Shown here: in pieces, positions 23,561-30,412 of the stretch
Numbering within the stretch: position 1 is the first letter of the stretch
Layout: each line of letters starts with the position of its first letter
Source: Fimbriimonadaceae bacterium
Lineage (GTDB): Bacteria; Armatimonadota; Fimbriimonadia; Fimbriimonadales; Fimbriimonadaceae
Direction: 5' to 3'
Assembly: GCA_019638835.1 (NCBI GenBank)
Contig: JAHBTC010000013.1
Coordinates: 1-38,609 of the forward strand
Length of the DNA stretch: 38,609 nucleotides
Translations under genes and position numbers: made by a program
Notes under the pieces: generated by a model
The model's database searches: none
Told to the model about the DNA's origin: nothing
The model's input: only the letters and a program-made list of their open reading frames with translations

Positions 23561-24030
23561 TACTCTTCACCCCACAAGAAGGACTTTACTTCCGCTGCTG
23601 TCTTCTGGAATCGGGTAACTGCTTTCTTGATCGAACCGACGGTTACGCCTCCCCGGGCAATCAAATCGTGCTCAACATAGACCGTCTCATCGATCGCATA
23701 AACGCGTCCAAACCGACTGGCAACGTTCCAGTCATGTGCATCAGACTCACTCTCCAGCCCTTTCTCGATCGTTGCGCTCATGAATAGTTCGCTCATGTTG
23801 CCGTCTTCGTCCTCAATAGGCGAGAGACTAAAGGAGAAATCTCCCTCTTCCCAAACGTAAGACCCTTCTTCATCAGCGAGTTTGATGTTCAAGTCATTGA
23901 GGACCTGCTCCATCACTCGAGGCGTGAACTCTTCAACCAAACGCTGGTCTTGAGCGATTAAGTCGGCATTTGCCCAACTGTTCGCCGCAACCAGCAACAA
24001 AGCGGCAAGTGCCGCAACTTTTCCATGCAT
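23560..24030 (-). CDS. Exported YbjN-like domain protein (copy A)
   Basis: A 156-residue exported acidic protein with one YbjN-like domain. ATG 24030 gives a clear signal peptide (MHGKVAALAALLLVAANSWA); an in-frame TTG upstream (24045) is less likely. The mature part holds FTPRVMEQVLNDLNIKLADE, a beta-meander with EEGDFSFSLSPIEDEDGN, the signature DAHDWNVASRFGRVYAIDET, then LIARGGVTVGSIKKAVTRFQ and the C-terminal helix AAEVKSFLWGEE, which resembles the end of copy C (REAKSYFED). It is the first gene of a two-gene unit with copy B. An ECF-sigma-like promoter and two inverted repeats lie in the upstream gap. Confidence 0.7.
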   Translation of the reverse strand: MHGKVAALAALLLVAANSWANADLIAQDQRLVEEFTPRVMEQVLNDLNIKLADEEGSYVWEEGDFSFSLSPIEDEDGNMSELFMSATIEKGLESESDAHDWNVASRFGRVYAIDETVYVEHDLIARGGVTVGSIKKAVTRFQKTAAEVKSFLWGEE

Positions 24031-24045
24031 GGGTAATCCCTTCAA

Positions 24046-24059
24046 CGAGATCCATCTCG
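24046..24059. repeat. Short inverted repeat in the leader of the YbjN-like operon
   Basis: CGAGATCCATCTCG is a perfect 14-bp palindrome (CGAGAT-CC-ATCTCG), about 16-29 nt upstream of the ATG. It may form an operator or a leader hairpin. Confidence 0.4.
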
Positions 24060-24068
24060 CTGAACTTG

Positions 24069-24097
24069 TAGACGTTCTACCCGTTCAAGCCGGTTCC
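24069..24097 (-). promoter_or_regulatory. ECF-sigma-like promoter of the YbjN-like operon with overlapping inverted repeat
   Basis: On the minus strand, GGAACC (24097-24092), a 17-nt spacer, then CGTCTA (24074-24069). This resembles the GGAAC...CGTC architecture of extracytoplasmic-function sigma promoters. A perfect inverted repeat, GTAGA-CGT-TCTAC (24068-24080), covers the -10. No TTGACA/TATAAT pair is visible in this gap. Confidence 0.4.
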
Positions 24098-24099
24098 AC

Positions 24100-24735
24100 T
24101 TAATCAAGCGAGTGCGACAAAAACCACTTGGGCAACTCTGGATCGGCATACGCGCGATCCCAGGCGTTGTGCGCCACATCATCGTAAACCGTCAAGAGTG
24201 GTTCTCCCCCGGCGGCCCTGATCTCCGCTTCGACGTCTTGTGATCCTTTCAGTGGCACAAGTGTGTCGAGGGCTCCATGGAACATCCAAACGGGCATCTC
24301 ATTGAGCCTCGCACCAATTCCTGGACGCGTATTCCATCCACAAACTGGCGCAATCGCGGCAAAGTGCCAAGCGAGATCCGTCGCCAATTCCATCGTGCCT
24401 CGGCCGCCTTGACTCAACCCGGTGAGATACCGGCGGTGAGGATCCGTTGCATATTCACGGTCGACTTTGGCGAGGAGTTGATTGATCGTCTCTCTGTGAT
24501 CAAACCAAGCGCTCGCAACCGTCGGCTTTTGCGGAAAAACCATGAGGAACGGCCACGTAACTCGGTTGCGGATCGCCTCCTTTGCCGGACCGTGAACAAG
24601 TTGCCTCAGACCGTCTTCACCGGATTCCCCGGCTCCATGCAGAAACAGGATTGCCGGCATGCCCGACTTAAACTCCCGGGGCACATAAACGACGCTATTG
24701 AGAAGCTCAGGCGCGAACTCGAGAAATCCGGTCAT
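24100..24735 (-). CDS. Alpha/beta-hydrolase, phospholipase/carboxylesterase or feruloyl-esterase-like
   Basis: A 211-residue serine hydrolase without a clear signal peptide. The fold is shown by NSVVYVPREFKSGMPAILFL, the oxyanion motif FLHGAGESGEDGLRQLVHGP, the nucleophile in RRYLTGLSQGGRGTMELA (GLSQGG), the acid Asp in MFHGALDTLVPLKGSQD, and the His in VYDDVAHNAWDRAYADPELP. This arrangement is typical of predicted peptidases and esterases of the dienelactone-hydrolase/LpqC group. The start ATG overlaps the stop of the DUF4127 gene (24732-24735), so the two are translated together. The substrate is unknown. Its stop is just upstream of the ECF-like promoter of the YbjN-like genes. Confidence 0.82.
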   Translation of the reverse strand: MTGFLEFAPELLNSVVYVPREFKSGMPAILFLHGAGESGEDGLRQLVHGPAKEAIRNRVTWPFLMVFPQKPTVASAWFDHRETINQLLAKVDREYATDPHRRYLTGLSQGGRGTMELATDLAWHFAAIAPVCGWNTRPGIGARLNEMPVWMFHGALDTLVPLKGSQDVEAEIRAAGGEPLLTVYDDVAHNAWDRAYADPELPKWFLSHSLD

Positions 24736-26408
24736 GGAGTTAGCTCGGCAGGCGGACTCACTTCACCAAGCTCTTGCTCGGGAAGCGGGGTGTAAGGAGA
24801 CAACACGGGTCTGACCACCAAAGAGAAATCCAACTGCACTTCGTACGCACGGGGCCACGGCAAAGCGATCTGCACATCTCGAAGATCGACTACCTCGTAC
24901 TGGCTGTTCCCGGCGAAGAATCGCGTCCCTTTCAACTGGCTTTCAAAACGGTTTTGGAGTCGCAAACCAAGATCATCGCGAACGCGTTCGTTAATCTCGT
25001 TGAACGGCTCACCGTACGCTTCCTCGCGTCGGCCCGCGTTTAGTTGATCCATCATCGCGTACGCTTCGGGGCGGACAAAGTTGTGGTACTCAAAGTCGTT
25101 CACGAGCCGGTGCAAAACGAACGTTCTTAGCGCAATCTCGCGCCGAAGAGGATCAACCCGCTCTCGGCGCGCCATGAGATAGGTGTTGGCTGCTGGGATT
25201 GTCGTACCCATCGTGTTTCCTGCCGTGTTCCACCCGGCGTAAGCCAGCAAACGGGCTGACCGCCCCTGCTCAGTGACAACCTCAAAGAGCCTTGGATCGG
25301 CGATACCGCCCCGTCCCAAGTTGGTGTCCGCAACTGCCACCGGAAACCCTTGGTCAACTTCGGCTTTCAGGCTGCCTAAGAACGCATCCAATGCAAATGC
25401 GCTGGCATCCGGAGTGTTAATGAAAAGCGAATAATCAAAATCTTGACCTTCACCAACGATCCGGGCCCCGCTCACGTTAATTTGTGACCGGAGGCTCTCC
25501 TCAATCGGCTGGCTCTCGTAACTTGCAATCTTGAGGCGCCCCGCTTCGTCCGCATAGACGATTCGAAGTCGAGGTCGCCAATTGATCGCATCACCAATGG
25601 CCCGACTTACTAAGAGATTCGCGAGTTGATCAATCCCAGCGCACATCAGGACTTGCCCCGGAATGCCAAGGTTCGTCACCATCTGCTGATATCGCTCCCG
25701 CTCCGGCTTTTGGGGGCCAGTTGGTTTACTGTCGTCCTCGCCCAAGGTTAGATGCGTGAAGACCTTCTGCGCGGCCATTCGGATCAGTTCCTCATTAACC
25801 CGTTTGTTTCGGTCGCGGGTACGTTCGTATCGTGCGACTTCCTCATTCGGAATCCGTCGGGCCAAGTCCGCAAGACGTGCCCTTTGGGTCGCGTTCGGCC
25901 TGTCGCCGTAGTCCGCCTTTTCCTCGGCGTATTTGGCGAGGATGTCACGCCAATCTGAGTTGGTCAGCGTCGCGGTTGGAGCAACGCGCATGATCGAAGA
26001 AAAGCCGTAAACCTCGGTTTCCGGAGCCGTATTGCGAATTGCCCAGAAATCACGAAGACGGTTGATCGCGAGATTGTAACTCGATCGATCGACCCGAGAA
26101 GCAATCAAACCACCGTACGCAATCATGTCCATGCTGACCACAATGGCGTCGTAATCCCTCAGGTTTTGGGTTCGCATCCAAGCGAGGATCATTTCTGGCT
26201 TGCCGGGTTGCGTAAACCGCCCCAATAGTTCAGCAGGAGGGGTCTCAACACTCGTGGCGGCCATGTTCCCAATCATCTGGGGAAACTGAACAACCGCCGG
26301 TCGATCATCAATGGGAATGAGGAGAATTCTCTGGGGGACGGCTGCCTGTGCGGTCCATCCTAGACCGGCAAGTCCCAAGCCCAGCATCCATCGGGCTGCG
26401 AATCGCAT
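24732..26408 (-). CDS. DUF4127 family exported protein
   Basis: A 558-residue protein of the DUF4127 family, whose function is not established. The signal peptide MRFAARWMLGLGLAGLGWTA is followed by the characteristic RILLIPIDDRPAVVQFPQMI. Other family blocks visible are YDAIVVSMDMIAYGGLIASR, VYGFSSIMRVAPTATL, LGEDDSKPTGPQKPER, the Asn-rich AVADTNLGRGGIADPRLFEV and LLAYAGWNTAGNTMGTTIPA, and HRLVNDFEYHNFVRPEAY. The acidic DDRP and DDSKP motifs could bind metal or sugar. TACACT ends 6 nt before the ATG. It forms a coupled operon with the esterase, which suggests a shared role in extracellular polymer breakdown (inference). Confidence 0.9.
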   Translation of the reverse strand: MRFAARWMLGLGLAGLGWTAQAAVPQRILLIPIDDRPAVVQFPQMIGNMAATSVETPPAELLGRFTQPGKPEMILAWMRTQNLRDYDAIVVSMDMIAYGGLIASRVDRSSYNLAINRLRDFWAIRNTAPETEVYGFSSIMRVAPTATLTNSDWRDILAKYAEEKADYGDRPNATQRARLADLARRIPNEEVARYERTRDRNKRVNEELIRMAAQKVFTHLTLGEDDSKPTGPQKPERERYQQMVTNLGIPGQVLMCAGIDQLANLLVSRAIGDAINWRPRLRIVYADEAGRLKIASYESQPIEESLRSQINVSGARIVGEGQDFDYSLFINTPDASAFALDAFLGSLKAEVDQGFPVAVADTNLGRGGIADPRLFEVVTEQGRSARLLAYAGWNTAGNTMGTTIPAANTYLMARRERVDPLRREIALRTFVLHRLVNDFEYHNFVRPEAYAMMDQLNAGRREEAYGEPFNEINERVRDDLGLRLQNRFESQLKGTRFFAGNSQYEVVDLRDVQIALPWPRAYEVQLDFSLVVRPVLSPYTPLPEQELGEVSPPAELTP

Positions 26409-26414
26409 TGAGTC

Positions 26415-26420
26415 AGTGTA
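26415..26420 (-). promoter_or_regulatory. -10-like TACACT, leaderless arrangement
   Basis: TACACT on the minus strand ends 6 nt before ATG 26408. Confidence 0.45.
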
Positions 26421-26465
26421 CCGGGACGAACGAGTACGAGAATAGACCGTAAAAGTGACAGGTTC

Positions 26466-27977
26466 TTACTCTGGAATCGAAGATCGGTACTGGACGGCCT
26501 CCGCGAGGTGAGTGACGGCCACCTGATCCGAAGATGATAGGTCGGCGAGTGTCAGGGCGACTTTCAAGATGCGATCATACGCCCGGGCGGAGAGGTTCAA
26601 TCTTGCTGCCGCTTTCTTCATAAACTCGGATTCGGCTTCGGCCAACTGCACTGTCTCTCTCAGTTCTTTGGGAGACATCTGGGCGTTGGTACGACCGGCA
26701 CCGAGACGGTCAAACTGTCTGGCTCTCGCGGATGAAACACGTTCCCGAATAGAAGCCGAAGACTCGCCGGGTGGTTGGTTCGTTAATGCCTCCGGTGAAA
26801 GGCGAGGGACAGTGAGATGCAAGTCGATTCGGTCAAGGAGTGGACCGCTCAGGCGGCCAGCATAACGCTCACAAAGCGAAGCGCCGACGCACTTCGCCTC
26901 CGGGTAGCCCTTGAATCCGCATGGACAAGGGTTCATCGCCCCAATCAAAATGCACCTCGCGGGAAATTCGCCAGTCCCCGTGATGCGAGATACGGTCACG
27001 ACCCCGTCTTCTAATGGTTGCCTAAGGGCTTCCAATACACCCCGGTCGAACTCGGGCATCTCATCAAGAAACAAAACACCGTAGTGGGCAAGAGAAACTT
27101 CGCCTGGTTTCGGCACCTTTCCGCCCCCAACCAAGGCCGCATAACTTGCCGTGTGGTGGGGTGTGCGAAAAGGTCGCTCCCACATCAGTCCTTGCCTTCC
27201 CTGCATCTGACCGCTTGCGCTATAAACCCTAGTTACAGCGAGAGCCTCCTCCAAAGTCAGTTCAGGCAAGATGGTGGGTAGGCGACGGGCGAGCATAGTT
27301 TTGCCACTGCCCGGGGGCCCCGTCATGAGCAAGTTGTGCCCACCTGCCGCCGCGATTTCGAGAGCCCGAACTGCGTGCTTGTGACCTTTCACGTCCGAAA
27401 AGTCGATCTCAAAAGGACGCGGGGAGGGTCGCTGCGAGTGGGCGGGATCCCACGGCTTGATCGTTAAATCACCGTTCACCATGTTTGCCGCTTCGGCGAG
27501 ACTCCGAACGCCGTAGACTTCGACTTCGCTGACTACGGCGGCCTCGGCAGCATTTTCGTACGGAACAACCAGCCTTTTAATGCCAAGGTCACGGGCAAGA
27601 AAGGCCACGCTGAGCGAGCCATTCACGCGCCGCAGTTCGCCGTCAAGCCCAAGTTCACCAAAAAAGATTACGTCTTCCAATTCGCGAATCGGCAACTGCT
27701 CCGTCGCCCCAAGAACCGCGATCGCAATCGCAAGGTCAAGAGCCGCCCCTTCTTTCCGCAAGTCACCGGGGGCAAGGTTGGCGACGACCTTGCCGTTCGG
27801 AAACGTAAAGTCCGAGTTGCGCACCGCGCTTTTGACTCGTTCGCGACTTTCTCGAACCGCTTGGTCAGGAAGGCCGACAACGGTGAACTCGGGGTTCCCG
27901 CGAAGCAAGTCCACCTCGACGGTGACGATGGCGGCGTCAATCCCAACCAGCGTTGCCGCTTTTGCCTGCGCTACCAT
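26466..27977 (-). CDS. comM: YifB/ComM family Mg chelatase-like AAA+ ATPase
   Basis: A 503-residue AAA+ protein of the YifB/ComM family. In naturally competent bacteria ComM is a hexameric helicase that promotes branch migration during integration of incoming DNA. The N-terminal domain has TLVGIDAAIVTVEVDLLRGN, FTVVGLPDQAVRESRERVKS and VVANLAPGDLRKEGAALDLA. Walker A is NLLMTGPPGSGKTMLARRLP, Walker B GVLFLDEMPEFDRGVLEALR, followed by FRTPHHTASYAALVGGG and CILIGAMNPCPCGFKGYPEA. The C-terminal part contains RLNLSARAYDRILKVALTLA. Length is normal. The downstream end is 57 nt from the DUF4127 start; upstream lies the exported-protein gene 12 nt away, so it may be read from the promoter near 28950. 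Confidence 0.95.
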   Translation of the reverse strand: MVAQAKAATLVGIDAAIVTVEVDLLRGNPEFTVVGLPDQAVRESRERVKSAVRNSDFTFPNGKVVANLAPGDLRKEGAALDLAIAIAVLGATEQLPIRELEDVIFFGELGLDGELRRVNGSLSVAFLARDLGIKRLVVPYENAAEAAVVSEVEVYGVRSLAEAANMVNGDLTIKPWDPAHSQRPSPRPFEIDFSDVKGHKHAVRALEIAAAGGHNLLMTGPPGSGKTMLARRLPTILPELTLEEALAVTRVYSASGQMQGRQGLMWERPFRTPHHTASYAALVGGGKVPKPGEVSLAHYGVLFLDEMPEFDRGVLEALRQPLEDGVVTVSRITGTGEFPARCILIGAMNPCPCGFKGYPEAKCVGASLCERYAGRLSGPLLDRIDLHLTVPRLSPEALTNQPPGESSASIRERVSSARARQFDRLGAGRTNAQMSPKELRETVQLAEAESEFMKKAAARLNLSARAYDRILKVALTLADLSSSDQVAVTHLAEAVQYRSSIPE

Positions 27978-27989
27978 CGCCCGGCTAGG

Positions 27990-28661
27990 TTACCGCCGGA
28001 CCCAGGTGCCCGTGAGTGACATCGGCATCCGTTCTTCGTCGCCTGGGCGGACCGCACCTTCTACTTTGAGATCAATGCGCGCGGGAAACTCGGAAGGTGG
28101 CTCGTCTCGGAGCCACGCACGGGATACAGTCCCTTCTGCTTGGGGTTGAGTGGTCTCCCAAAAGGAAGTGCGCAGAAGAAGACCTTGCTCGGAGCCACCG
28201 ACAACCCCACCCAAACGGATGGCGGGCAGAAAGTCGGCTTCCCAGCCCCACTCCCAGACCTCCCCCGGCACCACCGGGCCACCGGGCCAATGCACGTCTA
28301 ACCAGCGGAGTAGCCGTCCATCCGTCGCCGGATCGGGGCCCGTCTTCGTGCGTTCGCGCACATCTCCCCGAGGGCTGCGCCATTCAGTGTTCACTGTGGG
28401 GTCTTCGCCTGACGCGGGATACCTCGTGCCCTCTACGGAAAGCGCCACGAGCTTTCGTGTCAAAGAAAATTTGGCTTGACCAATCTCATTGACTTCGGTA
28501 ACGGTCCAAGTCCAGACTTCCTCCGAACCCTCCTTCTCGGTTTCGCCGACATAACTCAAGGTCACGTCGTACGTTGCGGATTGATTCGATTTGTACTCAA
28601 AGCGACCTGGCCATGGGGCGTCAGGCGGAACTAGGGCAAGCGCAAGGACAAACGATATCAC
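27990..28661 (-). CDS. Exported protein of unknown function
   Basis: A 223-residue protein I do not recognise. GTG 28661 overlaps the stop of the upstream FtsB-like gene as GTGA. A short hydrophobic start, MISFVLALALVPPDAPWPG, may be a signal peptide. The rest is beta-rich with many Trp and Glu: YKSNQSATYDVTLSYVGETE, EVWTWTVTEVNEIGQAKFSL, VWEWGWEADFLPAIRLGG, FPARIDLKVEGAVRPGD. The alternating pattern of strands suggests a lipocalin- or LolA-like barrel, but no motif proves it. It lies in an apparent operon with the small membrane protein upstream and comM downstream. Confidence 0.65.
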   Translation of the reverse strand: MISFVLALALVPPDAPWPGRFEYKSNQSATYDVTLSYVGETEKEGSEEVWTWTVTEVNEIGQAKFSLTRKLVALSVEGTRYPASGEDPTVNTEWRSPRGDVRERTKTGPDPATDGRLLRWLDVHWPGGPVVPGEVWEWGWEADFLPAIRLGGVVGGSEQGLLLRTSFWETTQPQAEGTVSRAWLRDEPPSEFPARIDLKVEGAVRPGDEERMPMSLTGTWVRR

Positions 28662-28912
28662 TGGTCAATGAGTTTTTCGTCGCGGGCCACATAACCTCGT
28701 CCGCGCACTAAGGCATCACGTCCGCCAGGGCTCTCCAAATGGGCTCGGCGCTCGGCCATATCCACTCGCTCCTGAGCAGCCGCTTCACGGGCCATCGTTG
28801 CCTCGGCTCGCTCCTGCGAGGCATCTCGTTTGATCTGCCACGACCATGCACTCATTCCTAAGCCGATCATTGCGGCGAGTCCGTAGATAACGAAAACAAA
28901 TTTGCGGTCCAT
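28658..28912 (-). CDS. Small bitopic membrane protein, FtsB/DivIC-like
   Basis: An 84-residue protein with the layout of septum-formation-initiator proteins: a short basic N-terminus (MDRK), one membrane helix (FVFVIYGLAAMIGLGMSAWS), then an acidic/basic coiled coil (RDASQERAEATMAREAAAQE), ending in ESPGGRDALVRGRGYVARDE. The tail resembles the R-E-L-G-Y-V-x-P-G-E region of FtsB/DivIC. If so, it would sit in the divisome with FtsL and FtsQ, but no division gene is next to it, so this is an inference from layout. Translation is coupled to the exported protein downstream. A candidate promoter with an inverted repeat at +1 lies upstream. Confidence 0.6.
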   Translation of the reverse strand: MDRKFVFVIYGLAAMIGLGMSAWSWQIKRDASQERAEATMAREAAAQERVDMAERRAHLESPGGRDALVRGRGYVARDEKLIDQ

Positions 28913-28922
28913 CCTTGGCCCC

Positions 28923-28952
28923 CATCACGATGCGTGATGTTGCTTCATTGTA
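28923..28952 (-). promoter_or_regulatory. Candidate promoter (TACAAT) with inverted repeat at the transcription start
   Basis: TACAAT on the minus strand at 28952-28947 would start transcription near 28940. Directly there, CATCACG-ATG-CGTGATG (28923-28939) is a perfect 7-bp inverted repeat. It could be an operator or a 5'-end hairpin. The promoter lies in the 54-nt gap after pyk. Confidence 0.45.
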
Positions 28953-28966
28953 GACGATTCATGAAC

Positions 28967-30370
28967 TTATACGGTTCGCACGAGAATCAGGTTTGTGTTT
29001 CCGGCAACCCCGGGTGGGACGCCAGCCGTGAGCACGACCGTATCCCCCATTCGAAGAACGCGATTCTTGACCATGGCTTCCAACGCCATTCCAACTGCTT
29101 CGTCCGTCGTTTCGGGGTGTTCAATCAACACGGTTTGCACCCCTCCAACCAATGCGAGTTGCCGATGAACCCGCGGATCCCAAGTCGCGCAAAGGATGGG
29201 AACGTTTGGATTGAACTTGCGCACCATGCGTGGGGTTGCCCCGCTTGTGCTAGCCGTGACTACGGCCTTCGCTTCAAGCGAATGGGCGATCTGCACTGCG
29301 GCTTGGGCCACCGCTTCGGTACAGTCGGCCCCTTTGGGCAAATGGATACTCCGTGACGTCTTGGCTTGCTGATGTAACTCGGTCTTCTCCGCGATTTTGG
29401 CCATCGTGGCGACGGCGGCGACGGGGTGGGCACCGGCCGCCGTTTCTCCGCTGAGCATGACGGCATCGGTTCCATCAAGGATCGCGTTGGCGACATCGGT
29501 GGCTTCCGCCCTTGTGGGTCGAGGATTGGTAACCATGCTTTCAAGCATCTGAGTTGCGGTGATCACGGGTTTGCCTATCCGGTTCGCTCGCTCAATGATT
29601 CGTTTCTGAGCCAAAGGCACGTCTTCGATCGCAATCTGAAGGCCCAGATCACCCCTTGCCACCATGACACCATCACAGGAGGCGATCACCGCGTCAATGT
29701 CTTTCAGTGCCTCCTTCGTTTCGATCTTCGCGATCAAACGGATCTTCGGGTCGTATTTATCCACTTCCCGCCGAAGTTCGAGCAGGTCGGCGCTACTCCG
29801 AACGTACGAGAGCGCGATATAGTCCACTTCCAACTGTGCTGCCTGAAAGATATCAAACTTATCTTTGTCGGTCAGGGCACGGCTGTCAAATGACTTTCCG
29901 ATCACGGTGACGCCCTTGCGGCTTTTTAGGGTTCCGCCATCAATGACGGAGAACACCCCGCGAGAACCCTGTTGCTCAATGACCTTGAGCGATATCTCCC
30001 CGTCGCCAATCAGTGCCTTGTCCCCGACTCGCAGTCCGGAATACACATCTTCATCGAGGATCGGAACCTGGACATCCTCACCTTCGGGTCCGTATGTGAG
30101 TTTCTGGCCAGCACGGATGTTTAGTCCGTCCCCTGGGAGAGTGCCGAGACGATGTTTCGGTCCCTGCAAGTCCGCCATGAGGGCGATCGGAGCTACCGGA
30201 GCGCTATTCGATCTGACCCATGCCGCCGCCTCGGCCTTGACATCCCACTCGCCATGGCTACAGTTCAATCGGGCCATATTCATGCCCGCTTTGATCAGTT
30301 GCTGGATCGCGCCTTCGCTATGACACGCCGGGCCAAGGGTCGCAACAATCTTTGTTCGGCGTGACGGCAT
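28967..30370 (-). CDS. pyk: Pyruvate kinase
   Basis: A 467-residue glycolytic enzyme that makes pyruvate and ATP from phosphoenolpyruvate. It has RRTKIVATLGPACHSEGAIQ, MNMARLNCSHGEWD, the nucleotide- and metal-site motif LIAKIETKEALKDIDAVIA (with the catalytic Lys), DGVMVARGDLGLQIAIEDVP and GKPVITATQMLESMVTNPRP, then TRAEATDVANAILDGTDAVM. The C-terminal allosteric domain contains EAKAVVTASTSGATPRMVRK and ends GNTNLILVRTV; there is no extra PEP-utiliser domain. DLQGPKHRLG stands where DxxGPxIR is usual (His instead of Ile). ATG 30370 is 42 nt downstream of the pepF stop, so it may be co-transcribed with pepF. Confidence 0.96.
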   Translation of the reverse strand: MPSRRTKIVATLGPACHSEGAIQQLIKAGMNMARLNCSHGEWDVKAEAAAWVRSNSAPVAPIALMADLQGPKHRLGTLPGDGLNIRAGQKLTYGPEGEDVQVPILDEDVYSGLRVGDKALIGDGEISLKVIEQQGSRGVFSVIDGGTLKSRKGVTVIGKSFDSRALTDKDKFDIFQAAQLEVDYIALSYVRSSADLLELRREVDKYDPKIRLIAKIETKEALKDIDAVIASCDGVMVARGDLGLQIAIEDVPLAQKRIIERANRIGKPVITATQMLESMVTNPRPTRAEATDVANAILDGTDAVMLSGETAAGAHPVAAVATMAKIAEKTELHQQAKTSRSIHLPKGADCTEAVAQAAVQIAHSLEAKAVVTASTSGATPRMVRKFNPNVPILCATWDPRVHRQLALVGGVQTVLIEHPETTDEAVGMALEAMVKNRVLRMGDTVVLTAGVPPGVAGNTNLILVRTV

Positions 30371-30412
30371 CGCCTTACGGACGCCGTCACACGATGGTTT
30401 GACGCGCCGAGC

